This document shows, one piece after another, positions 53,864-61,637 of a stretch of 64,000 nt of DNA (the first letter of the stretch is position 1; every line of letters begins with the position of its first letter). This stretch comes from Pyrinomonadaceae bacterium. GTDB lineage: Bacteria > Acidobacteriota > Blastocatellia > Pyrinomonadales > Pyrinomonadaceae. The stretch spans positions 124,001 through 188,000 of the forward strand of contig JAJQRF010000004.1 in NCBI GenBank assembly GCA_021228405.1, in the 5' to 3' direction. The position numbers and the translations under genes were made by a program. The notes beneath the pieces were generated by a model. The model did no database searches, was not told where the DNA came from, and saw nothing but the letters and a program-made list of their open reading frames with translations.

Positions 53864-55090
53864 ATGCCGAGAACTCAAAATAATCTAACTTTCAGCCAGT
53901 TAAGAGTCGGACTTTTTGTTTTGATCGCACTAGCCGTTTTGGGATTTTTAATTCTGAATTCGACGGGCGAATTTAATCCGTTCGAGAAAAAACTGCACTT
54001 AAAAGCGCGTTTCGTGACGGCTGACGGTTTGCGCGAAGGCGCGGAAGTTCAGCTTGCAGGCGTGACCATCGGCAAGGTTGACGAAGTGAAATTTCTGCCG
54101 CCAGACAGTCCTGAAGACGAAAAGATCGAAGCCAGAATCAGCGTTGCACAATCTCTGGACGGGCAACCGATCAGCGAAAGAATCCGCACCGATTCGCTTG
54201 CCCAGCTCGTCGCATTATCGGTTCTCGGCAACGACAAAATGATTAATATCACGCCCGGAACGGTGAAAGGCTCGCCCGTATCGGAAAATCACGTTCTGAA
54301 TTCGAGCGCGGCGATTTCGATAAATCAATTGACCTCGACCGGAAACGATCTTTTACAGCAGATCAATAAAATCGCCGTTCCCGCAAATGAAATTCTCAAC
54401 AAAGCGAATCGCGGCGAAGGTTCGATGGGGCGTTTTATCAACGACGAATCCTTTTATAACAACCTCGACGCGACACTCACCGAATCGAGGGCGACCATTC
54501 TCAAATTGCAAACGACGCTCGACAAAGTCAATCGAGGCGAAGGAAGCGCGGGAAAAATATTGAACGATCCCGAACTTTATAACAGTCTGAATAAAACCGT
54601 CGCCCAACTCGAAGGAATTTCGCAGGATTTACGCGCCGGAAAAGGAACCGCCGGAAAGTTTTTAACCGACGAAGCGATTTATAACGAAACCCGCGCCGCG
54701 ATTCAGGATTTGCGCAACACAATGCGCGATCTGAAGCCGACATTCGATAATCTCAACAAGATTTCCGCAAATGCCGAACTGATTATCGGCGACCTTAATC
54801 AAGGCAAAGGTTCCGCCGGAAAGCTTCTGAAAGACGAACAGCTTTACGAAGAAGCCAAAAGCACGCTGGCAAAGTTTAACTCCACTTCGGAAAAGCTCAA
54901 CAATCTGCTCAGTGATATGCAAAACGGTAAAGGCACGCTCGGCAAGTTCGTGACGGATGAAACCTTTTACAACAACATCAATCAAACCGCTTCAAATCTT
55001 AATCAACTTTCGTCAGAAAGTACGAAATTGATCTACGATTTCCGCCAAAATCCGAAAAAATTCCTGAGAATAAAAGTAAGTTTGTTCTAA
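53864..55090 (+). CDS. mlaD: MCE-family substrate-binding protein MlaD, long form with repeats
   Basis: 408 residues. One N-terminal helix (VGLFVLIALAVLGFLIL) and the MCE domain (about 45-135: ADGLREGAEVQLAGVTIGKV). Beyond it are helical sequences with five copies of a G-E/K-G-S/T-x-G-K/R motif, at about residues 183, 224, 258, 313 and 354, each followed by a FxxDExxYN-type block. E. coli MlaD is about 180 residues, so this is an extended form, similar in layout to MCE proteins with long coiled tails. Such tails can bridge the periplasm. Confidence 0.93.
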   Translation: MPRTQNNLTFSQLRVGLFVLIALAVLGFLILNSTGEFNPFEKKLHLKARFVTADGLREGAEVQLAGVTIGKVDEVKFLPPDSPEDEKIEARISVAQSLDGQPISERIRTDSLAQLVALSVLGNDKMINITPGTVKGSPVSENHVLNSSAAISINQLTSTGNDLLQQINKIAVPANEILNKANRGEGSMGRFINDESFYNNLDATLTESRATILKLQTTLDKVNRGEGSAGKILNDPELYNSLNKTVAQLEGISQDLRAGKGTAGKFLTDEAIYNETRAAIQDLRNTMRDLKPTFDNLNKISANAELIIGDLNQGKGSAGKLLKDEQLYEEAKSTLAKFNSTSEKLNNLLSDMQNGKGTLGKFVTDETFYNNINQTASNLNQLSSESTKLIYDFRQNPKKFLRIKVSLF

Positions 55091-55092
55091 AA

Positions 55093-55125
55093 AAAAACTC
55101 CGCTCGATGACCGAACGGAGTTTTT
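55093..55125. terminator. Terminator after mlaD
   Basis: AAAAACTCCG (55093-55102) pairs with CGGAGTTTTT (55116-55125). It is bidirectional and shared with the convergent dehydrogenase gene, whose stop is 5 bases away. Confidence 0.85.
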
Positions 55126-55129
55126 CAAT

Positions 55130-56221
55130 TTACTCATCAGTTGAAAGCGTCTTCGCAACATCGATGACGTATCGATAACGGACTTCACCTTTTTTCACGC
55201 GCTTGTGTGCGTCGTTAATATCTTCCATTGCGATCATCTCGACTTCGGGTAAGATATTATGTTCACCGCAAAAATCCAAAACTTCCTGTGTTTCGGCAAT
55301 ACCGCCGATCAGCGAACCTGCCAGATTTCGGCGGTGAAAAGCGACTTCCAGATTGTTCGTTGACTTTGAAAACGGCAGTAAAAGCCCGACAACGGCAATT
55401 GTCGCATCGCGTTTCAGCAACTTAACAAAAGGATTTATGTCGTGTTCATAGGGAATCGTATCGAGCAGAAAATCATATGTTAATTCGAGTTTTTCCATTG
55501 CGTCCGTATCTTCCCACAAAACGAAATCCGTCGCACCGAATGTTTTCGCATCCGCTTCTTTTTCTTCCGAAGTGCTGAAAACCGTCACATCCGCACCGAG
55601 AGCTTTTGCGAGTTTTACGCCCATATGTCCTAATCCGCCAAGACCGATCACACCGACCTTCTGACCTTCGCCGACCTTCCAATGCTTCAAAGGCGAATAA
55701 GTCGTCACGCCCGCGCAGAGAATCGGCGCAACGGCTTTTACATCGAGATTTTCGGGAACTTTCAGCACAAAATGCTCCTTCACAACGATCTTATCCGAAT
55801 AACCGCCGAAAGTGTTCGTTCCGTCAGGAATAAACGGTCCGTTGTATGTCTGCGTTGCGCCTTTCGGTCCTTCGCAATACTGTTCCAAATCTTCGCGGCA
55901 ATTGACGCAGACCCCGCAGGAATCGACCATACAGCCGACGGCAACAATCTCGCCGACGCTGAAGTTTCTCACCTCCGAACCGACCGCCGTTACCTTTCCG
56001 ACGATCTCGTGTCCCGGAACGCACGGATATATCGTGTTGCTCCAGTCGTTTGCCGTTTGATGAATGTCCGAATGGCATACACCGCAATATAAAATGTCGA
56101 TGCCGACATCTTCCGCGCCGACAGGACGGCGTTCAAACTCTATCTTTCCGAGTGACGTAAATGAATGATTATTTCCGTAACCGACTGCTTTTTCACCCGT
56201 TTTTACTGCTTTTGCTTCCAT
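55130..56221 (-). CDS. Zinc-dependent NAD(P) alcohol dehydrogenase (YahK/cinnamyl type)
   Basis: 363 residues. Catalytic zinc ligands are in GVCHSD and GHEIVGKV. The structural-zinc cysteines are in GCMVDSCGVCVNCREDLEQYC. The Rossmann glycines are in GVIGLGGLGHMGVK. These are the features of the YahK/AdhC-like reductases of the medium-chain family, usually NADPH-linked aldehyde reductases. Standalone gene. Confidence 0.93.
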   Translation of the reverse strand: MEAKAVKTGEKAVGYGNNHSFTSLGKIEFERRPVGAEDVGIDILYCGVCHSDIHQTANDWSNTIYPCVPGHEIVGKVTAVGSEVRNFSVGEIVAVGCMVDSCGVCVNCREDLEQYCEGPKGATQTYNGPFIPDGTNTFGGYSDKIVVKEHFVLKVPENLDVKAVAPILCAGVTTYSPLKHWKVGEGQKVGVIGLGGLGHMGVKLAKALGADVTVFSTSEEKEADAKTFGATDFVLWEDTDAMEKLELTYDFLLDTIPYEHDINPFVKLLKRDATIAVVGLLLPFSKSTNNLEVAFHRRNLAGSLIGGIAETQEVLDFCGEHNILPEVEMIAMEDINDAHKRVKKGEVRYRYVIDVAKTLSTDE

Positions 56222-56341
56222 AAATACAAATTCCCTTGTTCGTTTTCTTAATAAAATATCGATTTCAATTGCCTGATAAAAACATACACAAATCGAAATA
56301 CGGAATTAAATTCAGCATTAATCGTGCCAAAATAAAATAAA

Positions 56342-56370
56342 AAAAAGACAGGCTTGAAACCTGTCTTTTT
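56342..56370 (-). terminator. Terminator of the tRNA-Leu transcript
   Basis: AAAAAGACAGG (56342-56352) pairs with CCTGTCTTTTT (56360-56370). It lies 11 bases beyond the tRNA 3' end on the minus strand. Confidence 0.88.
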
Positions 56371-56380
56371 TATTTATAAA

Positions 56381-56462
56381 TGCCGAGGACGAGACTCGAA
56401 CTCGTACGGTTTTCACCACACGCCCCTCAAACGTGCGCGGCTACCAATTACGCCACCTCGGC
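56381..56462 (-). tRNA. tRNA-Leu (anticodon GAG)
   Basis: Acceptor stem GCCGAGG/CCTCGGC with discriminator A. The anticodon arm is CACGT-TTGAGGG-GCGTG with anticodon GAG, the variable arm has a GGT/ACC stem (class II tRNA), and the T arm is ACGAG-TTCGAGT-CTCGT. CCA is not encoded. It lies 19 bases downstream of secG and probably shares its transcript. Confidence 0.95.
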
Positions 56463-56481
56463 TTGGAAAACAATTTATCAA

Positions 56482-56922
56482 TTACTTGTTTGCATTTGCC
56501 TTGGCATTTGCAGGTTTGTTCGCATTCGCAGGTGCGTTTGCTGTCGTGTTCGTTGCCGCGTTTACGGTTGTATTTGCAGTCATTGCATTTGCATCGGTGT
56601 TAGCCGCAGTGTTCGTGTTGCTCAGATCGGTGATCGGCGGTTGCGTCGTTTGTTCGGTCGCGGCTTCGGGATTGGAATTCAGAACCGAAACGTTTCCCTG
56701 CAAAGCGGGCATTGCGATCAACAAAGCCGAAAGCATAAAAACCGTTGCGGCAGCGATCGTAATTTTCGATAAAACCGTCTGTGCGCCGCGCGGCGTAAAT
56801 GCCGAGCTTGAAATATTGCTCGTAAAAAGCGCGCCCGCATCGGTTTTACCCGGCTGTAACAAAACCGAAACAACCAGTAGCAAACACGAAATAAAAAATA
56901 ATGCGTAAAGAAAATAAATCAT
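56482..56922 (-). CDS. secG: Preprotein translocase subunit SecG with Asn/Ala/Thr-rich tail
   Basis: 146 residues. Two helices (FLYALFFISCLLLVVSVLLQ and ITIAAATVFMLSALLIAM) with the conserved GAQTVLSK between them; the first 77 residues are SecG. From about 85 the protein is Asn/Thr/Ala repeat-like, low complexity. SecG helps SecYE export. It lies downstream of tpiA in a familiar tpiA-secG-tRNA-Leu order. Confidence 0.9.
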   Translation of the reverse strand: MIYFLYALFFISCLLLVVSVLLQPGKTDAGALFTSNISSSAFTPRGAQTVLSKITIAAATVFMLSALLIAMPALQGNVSVLNSNPEAATEQTTQPPITDLSNTNTAANTDANAMTANTTVNAATNTTANAPANANKPANAKANANK

Positions 56923-56964
56923 TTATCTAACAGCCAACATTATATCAATTGAATCTTTCGTTGA

Positions 56965-57723
56965 CTAACCGTTGAAATTTACAATTTTGGAAAAGCTCTC
57001 CGCTTCCAGACTCGCTCCTCCGACCAATGCGCCGTCAATGTCCGCTTCCGCCATCAGGTCTTTGATGTTTTCCGGCTTGACCGAACCGCCGTAAAGAATT
57101 CTTATTTTATCAGAAGTTTCCTTGCCGTGAGTTTCGGTCAATGTTTGACGAATAAATCCGTGCATTTCTTGAGCCTGTTTCGGCGTGGCAGTTTTCCCGG
57201 TGCCAATCGCCCAAACAGGCTCGTAAGCGATAATGATACGTTCCATATCGGAAACTGTCAAACCGTCCAGGCTACCTAAGAGTTGAGTTTTGACAACTTC
57301 TTCGGCTTTTCCGCTTTCGCGTTCGCCCAGCATTTCACCGACGCAAACGATCGCCGTCAGGTTTGCGGACAATGCCGATTTCGTTTTTTTATTGACGCTT
57401 TCATCGGTTTCGCCGTAAAACTGGCGGCGTTCCGAATGACCGATAACAACGTGCGAACAGCCGACATCCTTGAGCATTTCAGCCGAAACTTCGCCCGTGT
57501 TTGCCGATTGTTTCGCTTCGGGCGCACAATCCTGCGCGGAAACCTTGATATTCGAGCCTTCGAGCCGATCTGAAATCGTTTTCAGATGAACGAAAACAGG
57601 CGCAATAACTACTTCGCAATGGTTTGCGTTTGCAACAAGAGGTTTCATAGCCAATGCCGTTTCGACCGCCTCCGAAAGCAGTTTATACATTTTCCAGTTT
57701 CCCGCAATGACAGGTTTTCGCAT
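56965..57723 (-). CDS. tpiA: Triosephosphate isomerase
   Basis: 252 residues from the ATG at 57723 (a TTG two codons earlier opens the frame). Lys in AGNWKMYK, catalytic His in VIGHSERRQ, catalytic Glu in [10 protein letters not shown] and the GGS phosphate loop in [10 protein letters not shown]. Interconverts DHAP and glyceraldehyde-3-phosphate. It is 42 bases upstream of secG and separated from pgk by the accessory islet. Confidence 0.97.
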   Translation of the reverse strand: MRKPVIAGNWKMYKLLSEAVETALAMKPLVANANHCEVVIAPVFVHLKTISDRLEGSNIKVSAQDCAPEAKQSANTGEVSAEMLKDVGCSHVVIGHSERRQFYGETDESVNKKTKSALSANLTAIVCVGEMLGERESGKAEEVVKTQLLGSLDGLTVSDMERIIIAYEPVWAIGTGKTATPKQAQEMHGFIRQTLTETHGKETSDKIRILYGGSVKPENIKDLMAEADIDGALVGGASLEAESFSKIVNFNG

Positions 57724-57821
57724 AATCAAAACACTCTATTCTAAGTTTTCGGTAAAATACTGAAATAGAAAAGTTATCGTTTCAAAATGAATCTGTCAAA
57801 TACAAACGAAAATAAATTTCG

Positions 57822-57889
57822 CGTTCAGAGTCCCGCCTTCAGGCGGCTAACCGCTAAACGGAAAGCCTCTGAAGAAGTGACTCTGAACG
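57822..57889. repeat. REP-like folded palindromic element
   Basis: 68 bases closed by an 11-bp perfect stem CGTTCAGAGTC/GACTCTGAACG, enclosing hairpin CCGCC-TTCA-GGCGG and a short CCG/CGG hairpin. CTTCAG and CTGAAG inside can pair alternatively. GC-rich relative to the spacer, no U tract. It looks like a dispersed REP/MITE-like element. Confidence 0.65.
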
Positions 57890-57901
57890 TGATGCAAATT
57901 T

Positions 57902-58627
57902 TCAGCAGTATTTACTGAATCTGATTTTCTTTGAAGGTTTTTCGTCGAGAAATGTGTCGCTTGTCTTGCGTTTCGGTTCTTTGATGCCGATGATCTTGAA
58001 GATCGCGTCGTCCGTGTTGTGAACTTCTTCGTCGGTGACTTTTATTTCATTAAATGGAATATGCCCGTTTTCGAGCGTTTCCAATTCCTGCGAATCCCAA
58101 TGATACTTACAAACCCGTATATTTACGACAATATGCGACGGAACGCAGTTATAAGGCTCGAAATAACCGAAATGTCCGACCGCTGAAACCGAATATTTGA
58201 CGCAGTAAAGAAAACTTTTTTCGTCCCTGTTCATCTGGTGCCATTGGCGAATTTTGGTGCACAGTCTTTTGACGACGGATTCGTATCTCGAATGCTGCGA
58301 ATTTGCCGTGCGCGTCAGCGGAACGAGATTTTCGTCGTCGAGTCCGCTTCCGCCGAGTTCGGCATTGAGCAGATGTCCCGCGATCCACGCGCCCGGATCG
58401 TAAGCGTGGAGTTTGTCCATTATTTTGCTCAGACTTGAACTGTTCGTCGGCGTTCCGCGCCGAAATTCGCCAGCACCGGGCGCAAGCACGACTTCCATCA
58501 TACTTCCGAAACCTTCGTCGGTAACATCTCCGTATTCAGGCTCAACGACATAGTTCGGATAGTTCACTCCGAAACTCTTTTTCAGTTCAGCGATCATATT
58601 TGACGGTATCGTTACTTTTTCTCGCAT
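57902..58627 (-). CDS. His-Me finger (DNA/RNA non-specific endonuclease-like) protein
   Basis: 241 residues. The segment WIAGHLLNAELGGSG (His85) followed by ENLVPLTRTANSQH (Asn100, His112) resembles the H...N core of His-Me finger nucleases such as Endonuclea_NS_2 and of toxins built on it. The N-terminus has a Ser/Thr-rich stretch and no signal peptide. The C-terminus is basic (KKIRFSKYC). No immunity gene is obvious. The protein could be a toxin cargo or a cytoplasmic nuclease. Its place in a glycolysis operon suggests insertion. Confidence 0.6.
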   Translation of the reverse strand: MREKVTIPSNMIAELKKSFGVNYPNYVVEPEYGDVTDEGFGSMMEVVLAPGAGEFRRGTPTNSSSLSKIMDKLHAYDPGAWIAGHLLNAELGGSGLDDENLVPLTRTANSQHSRYESVVKRLCTKIRQWHQMNRDEKSFLYCVKYSVSAVGHFGYFEPYNCVPSHIVVNIRVCKYHWDSQELETLENGHIPFNEIKVTDEEVHNTDDAIFKIIGIKEPKRKTSDTFLDEKPSKKIRFSKYC

Positions 58628-58720
58628 AATTTTCTTTTTTATTTCTGACGCAGTTTAAAGCCAAAATTGCTTAACTTACTTCGATTCACGATAAAAAAAA
58701 TCGTTTCCCGGAAAATTTAA

Positions 58721-60343
58721 TTACTTCGGCTTCATTTTATTTATGCCGGAATCTGTGTCCGGCAAATCTGCGCGGCGTTTCGGTTCTTCGCCGATTCCCA
58801 TTTTGTAGATCAGATTCGCCCTGAAATCATCGAACGCGCTGGCAACCATCGAATCATAAATATTTCCGAGATCGGCTTTCAGAATATCTTCAAAACTCCT
58901 GTTCGATTGTTCGTCTTCGGTCAGTTTGCTGTCGTAAGAGATTTGTTCAGCCGGAATCGAATCGAGTTTGAAATTATAATTGCTCGTTTGATTCGGCAAT
59001 TGAACGCTGAAATCCCAATCGATCAATATTCCGGGATAATAAATCCTTTCCGCATCCGTCAGCTTTTCCTGCCGCGTGTCGTAATATAATGAATATTTCG
59101 CGTCGATTTTGTAATTTATCTTAAACTTTACGCAATTTTCGGAGCAATCGTTTGAAAATTCGAGAATGTCGTCGGGAATCACTTTTCTGAGCGCGTCCGC
59201 CACGACACCGAGTAAAGCCTTTTCGCGATTTTTCATTTTTTCGTCCGAAAGCGAATCGCCGAGCGGCAAAATTTTCTTTACTTCAAACTCTTCTTTCAAT
59301 TCCTCTTCGAGATTCGGCGGGATTTTATTATCTTTTGCAAATTCGACCTTGATGCGGTAGTTTTGCGTTTCCTTTGCATATTTCAAAATCTCCGAGATTG
59401 CTTCGACGGCTTTTTCGTCAAAGCCTTTGTTGAGCGAAGCGCGGTATTTTTGCCCGGCTGAATCATATAGAGATTTTAGTTTTTCATTAGCATCAGCCGT
59501 CCAACGCCCGTTCGGATGCGTTTGCAGGTAATTTCTGTAGGAAGATGCACGGTCGATGTTTTGCGCGGCTTGCCAGCTTATTTTATCGTCAAAGTAATTG
59601 TTCAGCGAAAGTCCCGCGAACATTGCGCCTGCCGCCAGCAAAAGCGAAGCAGCGATTTTTACCGCCTGAAATGCAAAGCCGGAATCGGAATTTCCTTTCG
59701 TTTCGACGGTTGCCGCATCAAAACCTAAAAAATCATCGTTCGCGTCCAGATATTCAAAGTCGTTTCTGACGATCGATTCGACATATTTCTTTTTCAAATA
59801 TTCGATTTCTTCGACGGTTCGTTCGGCAATATCGATGTCGCCGACGTTGATCTTTTTTTCACCCTTATCGAATCGCAGAACGATCTCGGGAGTTTGCACG
59901 CTCCGGTGATCTTCCCACTTCATATTATCGGCTTTGACAAGCTGTTCGAGATTCCAAAAGCTAACGTCGTTGTTTTCGATGTCGATGACATAAAGCGGCG
60001 TGATTAACAGGTATTGATACGCCCGCGAAGTCAGATGTCTTACCAGTTTTATCCCGTTATCGATCAGCAAATAAGCCGCGCCGAGCAAAAAGATTCCTAA
60101 AAGTATCTTGCGTTCATCGCTCCACGCGTAGCCGTCGGTCTGTATGAAAAACACGACGAACCAGAGAATCGCCGCCGCAAATAAAACGATCGGCGGCGTT
60201 AGCGCACCGTATTTAAAGACAAAACCTTTGCCTTTGCCGTCCATTCTTTCAAGCAAACGCCCCCTGATCTCCGGCGGTAATTTATTGAATTTCAAACGCA
60301 CGGGAAACTGTTGAAAGGAATTTTTTTCGGAATCAGAACTCAT
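58721..60343 (-). CDS. Large hypothetical membrane protein
   Basis: 540 residues. Two helices near 46-65 and 79-97, a beta-rich region to about 200 (YQYLLITPLYVIDIENNDVSFW, a PH-like look), another helix at about 226-247 (AVKIAASLLLAAGAMFAGLS), then a mainly helical soluble part with one motif IDRASSYRNYLQTHPNGRW. No enzyme motif. It is 93 bases upstream of the nuclease-like gene on the same strand, so a functional pair is possible. Family not recognised. Confidence 0.6.
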   Translation of the reverse strand: MSSDSEKNSFQQFPVRLKFNKLPPEIRGRLLERMDGKGKGFVFKYGALTPPIVLFAAAILWFVVFFIQTDGYAWSDERKILLGIFLLGAAYLLIDNGIKLVRHLTSRAYQYLLITPLYVIDIENNDVSFWNLEQLVKADNMKWEDHRSVQTPEIVLRFDKGEKKINVGDIDIAERTVEEIEYLKKKYVESIVRNDFEYLDANDDFLGFDAATVETKGNSDSGFAFQAVKIAASLLLAAGAMFAGLSLNNYFDDKISWQAAQNIDRASSYRNYLQTHPNGRWTADANEKLKSLYDSAGQKYRASLNKGFDEKAVEAISEILKYAKETQNYRIKVEFAKDNKIPPNLEEELKEEFEVKKILPLGDSLSDEKMKNREKALLGVVADALRKVIPDDILEFSNDCSENCVKFKINYKIDAKYSLYYDTRQEKLTDAERIYYPGILIDWDFSVQLPNQTSNYNFKLDSIPAEQISYDSKLTEDEQSNRSFEDILKADLGNIYDSMVASAFDDFRANLIYKMGIGEEPKRRADLPDTDSGINKMKPK

Positions 60344-60624
60344 TGCCGTCTTGTGTTTTCATACGAAAACATTTTTTGATTTTATGATCTTTAGAACAAT
60401 CGGATTCTACCACAAAAAAAGGCGCGGATTTAATGCCGGTCATTTCAATTGAACAGATTTGCCGGTCAATCGCAAAATCATTTTAAGCTAGGGTTTTAAG
60501 GCGAATACTGCTTTTGTCGATCTAATGAAAAATCCATCGTCGAAAACCCGTCACACGCGGAAAGAACCGAACGCTTTTGCGGTGCCGTCTGAAAATCGAA
60601 TCTGAACGGCAGGGTCAAATAAAA
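60344..60624. other. Spacer of 281 bases, no confident gene
   Basis: Between two minus-strand genes. A few short open stretches on the minus strand (20-30 codons) resemble broken coding DNA, but no homologue can be named. The octamer GCCGGTCA occurs twice, 32 bases apart, near 60437 and 60462. The upstream promoter of the membrane-protein gene is probably at the left end. Confidence 0.4.
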
Positions 60625-60648
60625 AAGGCTCGAAAAATATCGAGCCTT
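60625..60648 (-). terminator. Terminator of the 120-residue gene
   Basis: AAGGCTCGA (60625-60633) pairs with TCGAGCCTT (60640-60648). On the minus strand it is followed by TTTT. Confidence 0.85.
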
Positions 60649-60654
60649 CCTGCT

Positions 60655-61017
60655 TTACGATGTCGGGTTTTTTCTTTTCGGGGCTTTGTATTCGCTCTTT
60701 TTCTTGAGCCCGACGGTGGCAAGCTCGTTAGAATTTTCGCCGAACTGCGATTTTATCTGTTGTTTCGCATTACGCATCCAATCGTGAAAACGCCATTGTT
60801 CTTCAACCTTGTCATCGCGGTCGGCTTCGTATTGAGCCTTGCTCTGCACCTCTTTCGTTTCCTTGTTCTGCATAGACGTTTTCAGCGCACGCCCTCTTTC
60901 CAACTCGAAATCGCTGTTCGCCGGACTGTAACCGTCAATACTTTCCAATCCCGCAAAAGCGTCGAGATCGGCTTGCAACATTTTCGGACTTAATTGTCTT
61001 GTTCTTCTATCTGCCAT
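60655..61017 (-). CDS. Small charged hypothetical protein
   Basis: 120 residues from the ATG at 61017, which has AAAGGAG 9 bases upstream; the longer frame is unsupported. Composition is charged and helical (MADRRTRQLSPKML, KSAQYEADRDDKVEEQWRFHDW pattern in shortened form EADRDDKVEEQWRFHDW), with a basic end (KKKSEYKAPKRKNP). No family recognised. It is followed by a terminator and preceded by a 21-nt repeat region. Confidence 0.6.
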   Translation of the reverse strand: MADRRTRQLSPKMLQADLDAFAGLESIDGYSPANSDFELERGRALKTSMQNKETKEVQSKAQYEADRDDKVEEQWRFHDWMRNAKQQIKSQFGENSNELATVGLKKKSEYKAPKRKNPTS

Positions 61018-61250
61018 TATTCTGCTCCTTTTGTGAATTAATTTATTTTTGATCGTTACTGTTTGGGTAACAAAAAAATGACGAATCAAGCGCGGGATTT
61101 TGCAATTTTTTTTGTTTGTTTTTATATGTAATTTTATAAATTATCTTTTTGCAGTTCTTTACAGGAACGGATTTTTTTCCGGATACATCGTTTTTAATCG
61201 ATTTTTCCTTTTTGCATCGCCTGACAACAAACGTGCAAGCCTTAAACATT
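61018..61250. other. AT-rich upstream spacer
   Basis: Holds the promoter region of the 120-residue gene. No RNA motif or gene seen. The stretch 61100-61150 is almost only A and T. The 21-nt array begins at 61251. Confidence 0.4.
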
Positions 61251-61376
61251 AATGATACACGCTCTGCAATAATGAATTTTTCTTTTGCAATAAATGATAC
61301 AAGGCTTGCAATAAAGAATTTTTGCTTTGCAACAAATGATACAGGCTATGCAATAAATGATACAGACCTTGCAGGA
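61251..61376. repeat. 21-nt tandem repeat, six units of two alternating types
   Basis: Units at 61251, 61272, 61293, 61314, 61335 and 61356, all 21 bases. Type A is AATGATAC-(6-7 bases)-TTGCAATA; type B is AWGAATTTTT-(2 bases)-TTTGCAAYA; order A B A B A A. The 7-residue peptide period of the overlapping open frame (INDTRSA, INDTRLA) is a result of the repeat length. Confidence 0.9.
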
Positions 61377-61395
61377 ATGGTTTGCGGTTTGAATT

Positions 61396-61533
61396 TTAAG
61401 TATTTCCGATCAATTCCCTTTCTTTTTCGTCCAGATCATAAAGATCGTAAACGTTCTGATCGATATTTTTCCCGATCACCGAACATTTGTTTTTATAAAA
61501 CTCGCGTTCGCCGTCGTAGAATCGTTGGGAACC
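61396..61533 (-). pseudogene. Remnant of a restriction-methylase-like gene, C-terminal 45 codons
   Basis: A minus-strand frame between stop codons encodes GSQRFYDGEREFYKNKCSV then IGKNIDQNVYDLYDLDEKE and RELIGNT. The IDQxVYDLYDLxExE pattern is the typical C-terminus of Eco57I/TaqI-type restriction-modification N6-adenine methylases, where IDxLVYELYGLTEEE is common. No start and no catalytic NPPY are present, so only the 3' end of a gene survives. The assignment rests on a short motif. Confidence 0.5.
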
Positions 61534-61540
61534 TTATCGT

Positions 61541-61632
61541 CATTTACCATTTATCATCGAACAATGATCGAAAAAACGATAATGATTAAATGATAAACGG
61601 TAAATGATAAATGATAAGTGATTAATAATTAA
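61541..61632. repeat. Inverted heptanucleotide repeat cluster
   Basis: Left arm, phased 7-mers CATTTAC, CATTTAT, CATCGAA, CAATGAT (61541-61568). Right arm from 61591: TGATAAA, CGGTAAA, TGATAAA, TGATAAG, TGATTAA, TAATTAA. The arms are inverted relative to each other. The left arm matches 27791 over 25 bases with one mismatch. It ends 5 bases before the pgk stop. Confidence 0.85.
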
Positions 61633-61637
61633 TGGCT

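Noticed and set aside
60344-60624. Short minus-strand peptides (ending RQKQYSP) as a broken gene or transposon remnant.
   Set aside because: Frames are too short and no family motif is recognisable.
61149-61589. An open frame with INDTRxA heptads.
   Set aside because: Same reason: it follows from the 21-nt repeat and runs through spacer and the antisense of a remnant.
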